A DNA stretch of 42,396 bases from Candidatus Saccharimonadota bacterium (GTDB lineage Bacteria; Patescibacteriota; Saccharimonadia; Saccharimonadales; Saccharimonadaceae): positions 1-42,396 of the forward strand of contig JAQGHA010000011.1 in the NCBI GenBank assembly GCA_028289065.1, in the 5' to 3' direction. Within the stretch, counting starts at the first letter, position 1; each line of letters starts with the position of its first letter. Below are positions 8,791 through 16,027 of this stretch, piece after piece. Made by a program: the position numbers and the translations under genes. The notes below the pieces were generated by a model. That model worked only from the letters and a program-made list of their open reading frames with translations. It had not been told where the DNA came from and did not search any database.

Positions 8791-10167
8791 TTATTCTGTA
8801 CGCAGCGCTTCAATTGGGTCGAGCTTGGCCGCCTTACGGGCTGGGAACCAGCCGGCCAGCATCGCAATAAGCATCAATGCGACAATCATTATAATAATTG
8901 GGATTGGTTGGAAGATGAGAATATAATTCCCCTCACCTATGCCAAGCTTTTCAGTCAACCATGGGTTAAGAGCTAAGCCGGCGGCGACCGCAATAATCGT
9001 GCCGATGATACCGCCAAGGAAACCAATCCAAGCTGCTTCAAACTGGAACAAACGGCTGACGCTTTTACCGCGCATACCAAGGGCTTTCATTAAGCCAATC
9101 TCGCGGGTGCGTTCCAGAACGGAAATATACTGTGTGTTAATAATTCCGAACACACTGGCAATCAGGGCAACTATACCAAAACCAAGCACAATACCTTGGA
9201 GTGTATTTACCACGGCGAACACCACGCCTTGCAGGTCTTCGGCAGTTTGGGCGTAGAATTCTTTTTGCAATAATTTATCTTTAACGGCAGCTGGGTCGTT
9301 ACCATCTTTTACAAGAGCAGTCGCACCAACATACTTTTGATATCCGTCGGTTCCAAGCGTGGTGTATTCGCTAATGGCGCGAGCTTCCGAAGCTGGGATT
9401 TGAATTGCGCTGGTACTTGCTAAGGCTGTTGCAGATTTTTTTGTTAACGCTGATACCATAAACGTAAATTCTTTCGTTTCCGGCACTGTCAACGCTTCCA
9501 CAGCCGCTTGCCCGCCCGTTGCATAGGCTTGAGCTAACTGCTCGCCCGAAGCTAGCGATTTAGAACTGACGGCTGTCATTGTAATCGTTTTACCAACTAG
9601 CTCTTGAGGGCTTTTAATGACCTTTTGGTCGACTAAGACAGTTGCGAATGATTCCGGCACAACCGCCTGGGTGTCGTCAATATCTTTCCCCATTACTGGC
9701 AGTGAACCAAAAGCTGCTTCCGATAGAATAGTTGGGTCATAGGCAGCTAGTTGGCCGGTAAATTTTTTATCATTATCGCCAAATTGCATATAGCGAACTG
9801 TTGGTGCGTAGGTTGGAACGACATTTTCAATATCATCACGTGCTTTCAATATATCGACATCGGCTTGTGTCATTTGCTTCAAAGTTAGGCCGGTACTAGT
9901 CGTGCCAATGTTTTGATCGTATACTTGCAAACCAGCCTGGCGACCGCCACCTTCAAAGATTGATTTATCTTTCACAATAAATAAGGCACTTGGGTTCACA
10001 TTTGATCCAATTAACTTATCTGCGTATTGGCGAGCACCTTCACCTGCAGCCAACGATACGGTAATTGTAAACGCACCGACAGCAATAGCCAGGCTTGTAA
10101 GAATTGTTCGGGCTTTAGCGTTACGCAGGCCACGAACGGCTCGTCGGGCGATATCAACGGTTTTCAT
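8791..10167 (-). CDS. MacB/FtsX-type ABC transporter permease
   Basis: The 458-residue protein has the MacB-like order: one N-terminal membrane segment (about 20-43), a ~270-residue extracytoplasmic domain, then three C-terminal membrane segments with the FtsX-type coupling motif RTREIGLMKALGMRGKS between the first two. Its ATG overlaps the TGA stop of the ATPase gene (ATGA at 10164-10167), so the two are translationally coupled. Such transporters use the extracytoplasmic stroke to move substrates within or out of the envelope, often antimicrobial peptides or lipoproteins. No substrate can be deduced. The PadR and PspC genes upstream suggest an envelope-stress or peptide-resistance role. Confidence 0.9.
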   Translation of the reverse strand: MKTVDIARRAVRGLRNAKARTILTSLAIAVGAFTITVSLAAGEGARQYADKLIGSNVNPSALFIVKDKSIFEGGGRQAGLQVYDQNIGTTSTGLTLKQMTQADVDILKARDDIENVVPTYAPTVRYMQFGDNDKKFTGQLAAYDPTILSEAAFGSLPVMGKDIDDTQAVVPESFATVLVDQKVIKSPQELVGKTITMTAVSSKSLASGEQLAQAYATGGQAAVEALTVPETKEFTFMVSALTKKSATALASTSAIQIPASEARAISEYTTLGTDGYQKYVGATALVKDGNDPAAVKDKLLQKEFYAQTAEDLQGVVFAVVNTLQGIVLGFGIVALIASVFGIINTQYISVLERTREIGLMKALGMRGKSVSRLFQFEAAWIGFLGGIIGTIIAVAAGLALNPWLTEKLGIGEGNYILIFQPIPIIIMIVALMLIAMLAGWFPARKAAKLDPIEALRTE

Positions 10168-10892
10168 AGCTCAGCTCCCTCTTCGGTCGGCGACGCAAAT
10201 GGTTGTGTCGTTACGTTGTTATCAATCCGATCAATTTTTCCGTCTTTGATATAAACCTGGATATCGCACTTACTGGCTAGGTCAGCATCGTGAGTAACGA
10301 TAATAAGGGTACTGCCGCCGGTTTTATTTAAACCGAAAAGTAGGTCTTCGATAATTTCACCGGTCGCTGAATCGAGGTTTCCGGTTGGCTCATCGGCAAA
10401 AATAATACTTGGCTTATTTACAATCGCACGGGCAATCGCCAAACGCTGTTTTTGGCCACCAGAAAGGTTACGGGCTTTTTGCTTGGTCTTGTCGTCAAGA
10501 CCAACCGTCTTTAGGGCTTCATCAACCCGTTGCTTACGTTCTTTGGCACTAACATTGGAGATTTCTAAAGGTAGGGCGACGTTATCAAAAGAGGTTTCGT
10601 TGGCTTGCACGAAGAAAGCCTGGAAAATGAAACCAATTTTTTCACTGCGGAAACGGTCGACGGCTTTATTTTTGAGTTTCAAAATATCAACTCCGTCAAT
10701 TATCACCTGCCCGGCTTCCGGGCGATCAAGGCCACTCATGGCATGCATTAAGGTTGACTTGCCGCTACCCGACTTCCCGACAATTGCCACACTGGCACCA
10801 TCCGGTACCGTAAAGCTCACATCGTCAAGCGCCTTAAACGCACTATTCTTTTTACCATAGGTCTTCGTAAGACTCGAAACCTCAATCACCAT
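10164..10892 (-). CDS. ABC transporter ATP-binding protein (MacB/LolD family)
   Basis: The ATPase partner of the permease has Walker A GKSGSGKST (39-47 from the chosen start), a Q-loop FIFQAFF, signature LSGGQKQR, Walker B IIFADEP followed by TGNLD, and the switch His in VTHD. This is the LolD/MacB/FtsE-like subclass. I chose the ATG at 10892 because it begins the conserved VIEVSSLTKTYG and has AAGGGGG just upstream. An ATG at 10916 in the same frame would add eight residues but has no Shine-Dalgarno. The upstream PspC gene ends at 10937, so it lies inside an operon. Confidence 0.92.
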   Translation of the reverse strand: MVIEVSSLTKTYGKKNSAFKALDDVSFTVPDGASVAIVGKSGSGKSTLMHAMSGLDRPEAGQVIIDGVDILKLKNKAVDRFRSEKIGFIFQAFFVQANETSFDNVALPLEISNVSAKERKQRVDEALKTVGLDDKTKQKARNLSGGQKQRLAIARAIVNKPSIIFADEPTGNLDSATGEIIEDLLFGLNKTGGSTLIIVTHDADLASKCDIQVYIKDGKIDRIDNNVTTQPFASPTEEGAEL

Positions 10893-10936
10893 TTCCCCCT
10901 TTTTTACTGTTCTCATTGTAGCATGCTAACAGCGTA

Positions 10937-12598
10937 CTACCTCTTGTACTGGTCTTGGATCATATCCTCTTCGCCAATAGTGACGGAAGCACAATTCGAT
11001 TTATACGTCTTAGCTTCTTTTTCGGCGCCATTGTAAGTCATCATTCCCGAGGTCACGCCGAATACTGTCACGGTTGTAGAGTCGCCATAACTTGAACTAG
11101 CACATACATCCGGTTGAGTAACTATCAACGTTCGGACCGTTCCGGCAGTTACCCTAAGGTCTTGGTCGGAACGAATATCAAGTGATTGAATTGCACTCGA
11201 GCTCACATCAACATTACCTTTACCTTCAATTACTACCGATTGGTACTTACCGTCGACATTCACTTCGCCGTATTGTTTAGCTAGTGTTAGCTTCAACGTA
11301 TCTTGCGCTGCGGTATTGGAGTAATTAAGTCGCACGCCGTTGCTGGTAATTGATTCAAGCGCTGGGCCATAAATTATTAAACTTGATTGCACGTAGCTAT
11401 TACGGTAATCTTCCGGAATATCGAAGTCAACGTGCGCAGTTGTGCCTTCAGTCACAATTGAAGCTTTAGCTTTGGGCAGTGCCGTCAGCTCGTAGCGTGG
11501 CGCGCCTTCATCAACAATGTACTGAATAGAAGTTATAGATGTAAAGGCATCGGTATCTTCGGCCTTTGTCGGGTCAGCGAACACAACCGAACGAACATTT
11601 TGCATATCTTTTGGCAGGTTCATTTTGGTGGTCTTAACAAGTGCTTGCGCCTCGCTTGATGCCCGCCATGATTGAGAGGCTGCAATGCCGCCAGATACCG
11701 CAACTGCCAGTAGCCCGAGGCTAATGATAACGATACCACTGACAATCATTCGCTTCGTTACCTTTTTAGCGATAAACGCATAAGCTATAATCAAGAACAA
11801 AGCCGCCAGAAGTAAGGCACCAGCCACTACCAACCAGAACACTAGCCATACTAACCAGCTATTTTCGTAGCCAGCGCCTAAGTATTGGTCAACGACAGTA
11901 CTGATACCGTTATGGCCCAAAACCGATATGGCTCCACCAATAGTAATGATGAATATTGTTGCCGCCGCGATGATACTGGCAATTCCGATTCCAACCATAA
12001 AGACGCGTTGCACTTTTGGCGCAATTGAGCGAGTTGGTTCGGTTTCGGCTTGTACGTTGAGTTCACGAATCGATTCTAACGTGACAGGTTTTCCGGCAAG
12101 TTTCAGCTTTTCAGCGGCCGTTCGAGCCGGTGGAATAATAATCCAAAGCACTGCGTATAACAAAATAGCCGTTCCAAAAGATATGAAGGTTAATATAATA
12201 AATGCCAAGCGTGTCCATAGCGCATTTACCTTGAAGTAGGTTGCCATACCGCCCAGTACACCACCAAATAGCGCTGTATCAATATTTCGATACAGACGGT
12301 GGTTTTCGTCGGTTTCTTCAAGTGCACCAACAGCTATGTCACCGTCAGTATCAGCGAATTCATACGGCTCGCCGAGTTGCTTACGAATAGCAGCAACATC
12401 GTCAGTACCAATGACTCCACCAGCTACTACGTTTCGCTCGCCGAGAAGTTCGGTAATACGGATTTCAATATCGGCTAGTACCTCTTTGTCTTGAGTGTAG
12501 GTCTCGAGGCTATGGATATAGGTTTCGAGTTGTTTCTTGGCGCCTATTTCAATGTCGTAGGCGACTTTTGCAATGTGAATGCGGGTAATTTCGTTCAT
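10937..12598 (-). CDS. PspC-domain membrane protein with a beta-helix-like C-terminal domain
   Basis: The 553-residue protein starts with a short helical region resembling HAAS-type sensors that accompany PadR regulators (about 1-70). A PspC domain follows (about 98-160, LYRNIDTALFGGVLGG and two hydrophobic helices). After a linker come three or so membrane segments (about 195-305), then an extracytoplasmic domain (about 320-553) of repeated short strands ending in an Asp/Ser-rich beta-helix-like region similar to DUF2807/GIN-type domains. PspC proteins sense or stabilise stressed membranes. It lies 9 nt after padR, with AAGGAGA before its ATG, and precedes the ABC genes. The sensing role is an inference from the neighbours. 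Confidence 0.75.
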   Translation of the reverse strand: MNEITRIHIAKVAYDIEIGAKKQLETYIHSLETYTQDKEVLADIEIRITELLGERNVVAGGVIGTDDVAAIRKQLGEPYEFADTDGDIAVGALEETDENHRLYRNIDTALFGGVLGGMATYFKVNALWTRLAFIILTFISFGTAILLYAVLWIIIPPARTAAEKLKLAGKPVTLESIRELNVQAETEPTRSIAPKVQRVFMVGIGIASIIAAATIFIITIGGAISVLGHNGISTVVDQYLGAGYENSWLVWLVFWLVVAGALLLAALFLIIAYAFIAKKVTKRMIVSGIVIISLGLLAVAVSGGIAASQSWRASSEAQALVKTTKMNLPKDMQNVRSVVFADPTKAEDTDAFTSITSIQYIVDEGAPRYELTALPKAKASIVTEGTTAHVDFDIPEDYRNSYVQSSLIIYGPALESITSNGVRLNYSNTAAQDTLKLTLAKQYGEVNVDGKYQSVVIEGKGNVDVSSSAIQSLDIRSDQDLRVTAGTVRTLIVTQPDVCASSSYGDSTTVTVFGVTSGMMTYNGAEKEAKTYKSNCASVTIGEEDMIQDQYKR

Positions 12599-12607
12599 AT
12601 CGTCTCC

Positions 12608-12952
12608 TTATAATTTCTTTAGTGTGTTGTTTAAATCAGCAATCTTTTTCCCTACTTGCACTACTACCTCGTCACCAAAGTCAGTTGTTTTGTAGTACTT
12701 ACGGGGCGGGCCTTGCTCGCTTTCCTGCCATTCATGCGACAGTAAACCATCTTTTTGCAGGCGGCTAAGAAGTGGATAGATCGTCCCCTCTACTACTACC
12801 AGTTCAGCGTCGCGTAACTGGGTAATAATATCGCTGGTATACTTTGGCTTCGTCGAGCAAGTTTTTAATACACAGTACGCCAGAAAGCCTTTGCGTAGTT
12901 GGGTAGACAATTGCTCGGCGTATAGTTCACTGTTCATATCTTGTTGTGTCAT
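12608..12952 (-). CDS. PadR family transcriptional regulator
   Basis: The 114-residue protein has the PadR winged helix: AYCVLKTCSTKPKYTSDIITQL, then the signature VVEGTIYPLLSRLQKDGLL, and the wing with the usual PPRKYYKTT. A short C-terminal helix would form the dimer. It heads an operon with the PspC protein, the ABC transporter and the DUF3137-like protein, and presumably represses its own promoter until an envelope signal appears. The ATG lies about 2 nt from the predicted transcription start and has no Shine-Dalgarno, so it is probably leaderless. Confidence 0.9.
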   Translation of the reverse strand: MTQQDMNSELYAEQLSTQLRKGFLAYCVLKTCSTKPKYTSDIITQLRDAELVVVEGTIYPLLSRLQKDGLLSHEWQESEQGPPRKYYKTTDFGDEVVVQVGKKIADLNNTLKKL

Positions 12953-12960
12953 AGTTCTAT

Positions 12961-12987
12961 GTTATACAAGGTACTATATAATGTCAA
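12961..12987 (-). promoter_or_regulatory. padR operon promoter overlapping an imperfect inverted repeat
   Basis: Minus strand -35 TTGACA (12987-12982), a 15 nt spacer and -10 TATAAC (12966-12961). Nearly the whole promoter is an imperfect inverted repeat with half-sites ACATTATA and TATAACAT, which is the kind of ATGT/ACAT-bordered operator PadR proteins bind. This suggests autoregulation. Confidence 0.5.
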
Positions 12988-13010
12988 CGACTTATTCAGT
13001 TAATTCGTTC

Positions 13011-13121
13011 GAAACAAGAACCCACCCTTCATTTTACGGCACTGTCCTGAGCTCAATGTATGTTTGAATAACATACATTTCGTGCGGAGGTGCCTTAAAA
13101 ACGAGGGTGGGTTTCTGTTTC
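13011..13121. repeat. Structured ~110 bp element, copy 1
   Basis: A 111 bp imperfect inverted repeat. The outer arms (13011-13030 and 13103-13121) read GAAACAAGAACCCACCCTTC and its near reverse complement. Inside are a second closing helix, GGCAC with GTGCC, and a central perfect hairpin, AATGTATGTT with AACATACATT. The core differs from copy 2 (15365-15476) at only about four positions over ~75 nt, while the outer arms are unrelated in sequence but still pair. It lies 38 nt downstream of the lysS stop. No U-tract typical of a terminator follows on either strand, although both flanks are T-rich. Confidence 0.85.
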
Positions 13122-13159
13122 TCTACGGAGTAATTGTTTAAGCGTAGCTCGTAGTAGCA

Positions 13160-14740
13160 CTACTCCTCTTCGGTTTGTTCGGACGGTTCTTCTTCGAATT
13201 TTACTTGTGGGTAGAGGGCTTTGGTAACTTCGTCGTATTCTTGGCGGAGTTGTGGGAATGGTACCCCTTCCCTAGCGGTGACGCCTTCAAAAATCCAGAA
13301 TACGCGTTCGCTGAAGCCCCAACCACAGGCTGGTGGCATGCCGTATTCCAGCATTTCAACGTAATCAATGTCCAGCATCATAGCTTCGTCGTCACCATCG
13401 TCGCGCATTTGTTGTTGTTCAACAAAGCGGTTCAATTGGTCGATTGGGTCGTTTAGCTCTGAGAAGCCGTTACCTAGTTCGGAACCAGCAATAACCGGTT
13501 GGAAGCGTTCAACAACCCGGGGGTCATTAGGGTCGGCTTTAGATAGCGGCGAAATAAAGGCTGGCGTGTTAATCAGCCAAACCGGGCCAGCAACATCCTT
13601 ACGAATGTTTTTCCAAAGCTTATCAATACCACGGGCCCGGTTTTCGGTTTGCTCAACTTCTAATTTGTTTTCAACCAAGGCTTTTTTCACCTCTTCTAGT
13701 GAACTTTCGTAGACGTCAATGTTATAACGTTCGCGAATAACGGTCGCATAATCCCAAATTTCCCACTCACCGGCCATGTTGATATGTTTGCCATTAAGGT
13801 CAAATTCTAAAGTACCGAAAGTTGCTTGAAGAACATTTTTATACATTTCTTCCATAAACTTCATACCATCTTGCCAGTTGGCGTAGGCCCAGTACCATTC
13901 CATAGCAATGTGCTCCGGAAGGTGTTCGTCGGAATAATTTTCGTTGCGGAATCGGGGCCCAATGTCGTAGACCTTTTCGAAGCCAGCCCCAATTAAGCGC
14001 TTGAGTGGTAATTCATGGCTAATACGAAGGTAAAAATCCTGGTTTAAGGCATCCATATGGGTAACAAATGGGTTAGCATCGGCACCACCGGTGGTGTGCT
14101 CTAATACCGGTACGTTCACTTCAATAAAATCATTACTATTTAAGAAATCACGAGTCGCCTGCCAAAACTTTGATCGTCGGACGAAACGCTCACGAACATC
14201 ATCGTTAACGTTCATATCAACGTAACGGCGGCGCATACGCTCTTCTTTATTAGTAAAGCCTTCTTGCTTGCTTGGCATTGGGCGAAGCGCCTTACTTAAA
14301 AGTCGCATTTCGTGTACAAACACCGATACTTCACCGGTTTGGCTTTTACCAACGATACCGCCAGCTTCAATAAAGTCACCAATATCAAGTAGTGGCAAAT
14401 CCTCAAGCCCAAGTAGGCCTGGGTTGTAGCTTTTTGATGACTCGGTTGGTGGTTCATCGCCAATATATAGTTCATTGGTAACATTTTCAGCATTTAAATA
14501 CAGCTGAACCTCACCCGAGACATCTTTGATGACAATAAAGGCAATTTTTCCAAATTTACGAATCGCCGTAATTCGGCCGGCTACGAATACATTTTTGCCT
14601 TCAACCGTTTCGAAATTATTCTTAACATCGGCCGTATAGTGCGTCCGGTTGGTAGCTGAAGGGTACGGGTTAATCCCCTTCTCTTTTAGCGCCGCAAGCT
14701 TGCGCAGGCGCTCATCACGAAAATCTTTTAAAGTCGACAT
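13160..14740 (-). CDS. lysS: Lysyl-tRNA synthetase, class II
   Basis: LysRS charges tRNA-Lys. The 526-residue protein has an N-terminal OB-fold anticodon-binding domain (about 55-160, VFVAGRITAIRKFGKIAFIVI) and a class II catalytic core with motif 2 (RFRNENYSDEHLPEH) and motif 3 (GMPPACGWGFSERVF). The motif 3 glycines and arginine are kept although the sequence is divergent, and the C-terminus is an acidic tail. The ATG lies 9 nt after a TGG-TATACT extended -10 and has no Shine-Dalgarno. A structured repeat element lies just 3' of the gene. Confidence 0.97.
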   Translation of the reverse strand: MSTLKDFRDERLRKLAALKEKGINPYPSATNRTHYTADVKNNFETVEGKNVFVAGRITAIRKFGKIAFIVIKDVSGEVQLYLNAENVTNELYIGDEPPTESSKSYNPGLLGLEDLPLLDIGDFIEAGGIVGKSQTGEVSVFVHEMRLLSKALRPMPSKQEGFTNKEERMRRRYVDMNVNDDVRERFVRRSKFWQATRDFLNSNDFIEVNVPVLEHTTGGADANPFVTHMDALNQDFYLRISHELPLKRLIGAGFEKVYDIGPRFRNENYSDEHLPEHIAMEWYWAYANWQDGMKFMEEMYKNVLQATFGTLEFDLNGKHINMAGEWEIWDYATVIRERYNIDVYESSLEEVKKALVENKLEVEQTENRARGIDKLWKNIRKDVAGPVWLINTPAFISPLSKADPNDPRVVERFQPVIAGSELGNGFSELNDPIDQLNRFVEQQQMRDDGDDEAMMLDIDYVEMLEYGMPPACGWGFSERVFWIFEGVTAREGVPFPQLRQEYDEVTKALYPQVKFEEEPSEQTEEE

Positions 14741-14749
14741 ATTAAATAA

Positions 14750-14758
14750 AGTATACCA
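14750..14758 (-). promoter_or_regulatory. Extended -10 promoter of lysS
   Basis: Minus strand TGG then TATACT (14758-14750), 9 nt from the lysS ATG. The transcript is predicted to be leaderless. Confidence 0.6.
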
Positions 14759-14787
14759 TAGAAATTACAGAGGAGAGAGTAACATTC

Positions 14788-14813
14788 GGGGGTCAGGCTT
14801 TCGCCCGACCCCC
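14788..14813. terminator. GC-rich hairpin 3' of the 148-residue orphan gene
   Basis: GGGGGTC and GACCCCC arms with an inner GGC/GCC pair; on the minus strand the loop is GAAA, a GNRA tetraloop. It lies 12 nt beyond the stop of the orphan gene. There is no U-tract, so it may protect or end the transcript rather than act as a standard intrinsic terminator. Its GC content contrasts with the flanking host DNA. Confidence 0.55.
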
Positions 14814-14825
14814 TTCGAAGTGTCG

Positions 14826-15245
14826 CTATGCGAACGTCCAGCTCAGCGCCGACCTATTGTAGATCAGCTGTGCCGGCACGCGCCTGAAGCCAAGGTAGTC
14901 ATTGAATTCGACGACGAAGAGCTCCATCGGCGTGCCCACGTGCGTGTGAAACAGCACGCTTCGATATTCCTCTTCGGTGATTGAAGCATCGCGGTCGGTG
15001 AAATCCGACCACGGGTCGACTTCGCTTCCGGGAGCTTCATACCGGAAACCAGTCAGCACTTCTGCCAAACCTTCCGGTGTGTACGGTTCGCCCGTCGTCT
15101 GCTCGAAATATTCCACTAGGTACCGGAACCGGCTTTCGATGAAAGGCTTGTGCAGCCGTTGCAGCTGTACGAACATCCGGTCCAACCGCTGCTTGAACGC
15201 CTGTTGCTTACGCTGCGTTGCCGATTGCAATTCGCTATCAGTCAT
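14826..15245 (-). CDS. Hypothetical protein, solitary GC-rich gene
   Basis: I do not recognise this protein. From the ATG at 15245 (strong Shine-Dalgarno AGAGGAG 6-7 nt upstream) it has 139 residues: an N-terminal basic, Gln-rich helix (about 5-45), then a mixed domain with many aromatic and acidic residues (YFEQTTGEPYTPEGL, DPWSDFTD, FVVEFNDYLGFRRVP). There is no signal peptide or membrane segment. An in-frame ATG nine codons upstream lacks a Shine-Dalgarno. One sampled line of the gene is about 58% GC against about 45% in a sampled housekeeping line. It has its own promoter, leader hairpin and 3' hairpin, so it looks like an acquired single-gene unit. Confidence 0.7.
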   Translation of the reverse strand: MTDSELQSATQRKQQAFKQRLDRMFVQLQRLHKPFIESRFRYLVEYFEQTTGEPYTPEGLAEVLTGFRYEAPGSEVDPWSDFTDRDASITEEEYRSVLFHTHVGTPMELFVVEFNDYLGFRRVPAQLIYNRSALSWTFA

Positions 15246-15280
15246 AACAAACTCCTCTGTAAAGAACTCCAAAACTCAAC

Positions 15281-15303
15281 ACCGCAAAACGGCGTTTCGC
15301 AGT
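15281..15303 (-). other. Leader hairpin of the 148-residue orphan gene
   Basis: On the minus strand ACTGCGAAAC pairs with GTTTTGCGGT over 10 bp (two G-U pairs) with a GCC loop. It lies in the ~70 nt leader between the promoter and the ATG at 15245. It could affect translation or mRNA stability; it is not followed by a clean U-tract. Confidence 0.5.
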
Positions 15304-15320
15304 GGAATATGGATTTATCA

Positions 15321-15348
15321 GTTATACCATTTAATCTGTTGCACTCAA
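15321..15348 (-). promoter_or_regulatory. Promoter of the 148-residue orphan gene
   Basis: Minus strand -35 TTGAGT (15348-15343), a 16 nt spacer that ends in the extended TGG, and -10 TATAAC (15326-15321). The predicted leader is about 70 nt. Confidence 0.55.
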
Positions 15349-15364
15349 ACCATAACCTCTGTAG

Positions 15365-15476
15365 AGAATTCAAAAAGTACCCTACATTTTACGGCACAGT
15401 CCTGACTCAATGTATGTTTGTATAACATACATTTCGTGCGGAGGTGCCTTAAAAATGAGGGTACTTTTTGAATTCT
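15365..15476. repeat. Structured ~110 bp element, copy 2
   Basis: A 112 bp inverted repeat with perfect 19 bp outer arms (AGAATTCAAAAAGTACCCT at 15365-15383 and its complement at 15458-15476). Inside, GGCAC/GTGCC closes a conserved region around the hairpin AATGTATGTT/AACATACATT. The core is almost identical to copy 1 and in the same orientation. It starts 16 nt downstream of the greA stop. The outer arms share no sequence with those of copy 1 beyond the innermost few bases, yet both sets pair, which indicates selection on structure. Confidence 0.87.
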
Positions 15477-15492
15477 AGCGAAAGGTTAAAGT

Positions 15493-15948
15493 CTAACCAA
15501 CAGAAACAATAGTGTAACTAATATCGCCACGAGGAGTAGTGATAGTCACCTTGTCGCTCTCTTTTTTGCCGTATAGCGCCATACCAATTGGTGATTCGTT
15601 GCTGATTTTTCCCTCAATTGGGTTAGCTTCAACTGGACCAACAATTATGTATTCGACTTTTTTAGTGCCGTTTTTAAGTTCAACACGGCTACCAAGCCCA
15701 ATAGTGCTTTTGCTGGATGCTTTAATAATTTCAGCATTGTTCACGATTTCTTCAATTTCAGCAATTCGTGTTTCCAGTAAGCCTTGTTCTTCACGTGCGG
15801 CGTCGTACTCAGCATTTTCACTAAGGTCGCCAAAGTCACGGGCTTCAGAAATTTTATCAGCTACCTGGCCGCGACGTGCTTTCAGGCCGAGTAATTCGGT
15901 TTCAAGCTCTTTTTTACCATCAGCGGTAATTTGGTACTGCTTCTTCAT
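15493..15948 (-). CDS. greA: Transcription elongation factor GreA
   Basis: GreA rescues backtracked RNA polymerase by stimulating transcript cleavage. The 151-residue protein has the N-terminal coiled coil with the acidic tip signature (RDFGDLSENAEYDAAREEQ, about 42-60) and a C-terminal FKBP-like domain ending ESDKVTITTPRGDISYTIVSVG. Length matches the family. It lies 79 nt downstream of proS in the same direction and is probably the last gene of the frr-uppS-rseP-CPBP-proS run. A 6 bp hairpin (ACGCTA/TAGCGT) lies in the gap. No clear Shine-Dalgarno precedes the ATG. Confidence 0.96.
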   Translation of the reverse strand: MKKQYQITADGKKELETELLGLKARRGQVADKISEARDFGDLSENAEYDAAREEQGLLETRIAEIEEIVNNAEIIKASSKSTIGLGSRVELKNGTKKVEYIIVGPVEANPIEGKISNESPIGMALYGKKESDKVTITTPRGDISYTIVSVG

Positions 15949-16027
15949 TATTTTTTGGTTCTTTCTTCTAAGTTAAATTGGATGCCTACGCTATATGTAG
16001 CGTGTGCCCTGACTCACACATCTCTAG

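Noticed and set aside
10164-10167. UGA as a sense codon (code 25)
   Set aside because: In the ATGA overlaps at 10164-10167 and 35166-35169 UGA must act as stop to give normal protein lengths.
10915-10920. TACAAT as a promoter for the ABC ATPase gene
   Set aside because: It overlaps a possible start codon, has no -35, and the gene lies 20-45 nt after the PspC gene inside an operon.
13011-13121. Integron attC site interpretation of the structured element
   Set aside because: The outer arms lack the GTTRRRY/RYYYAAC core sites, and the element is not placed 3' of cassette-type genes in the expected way; no integrase is in the window.
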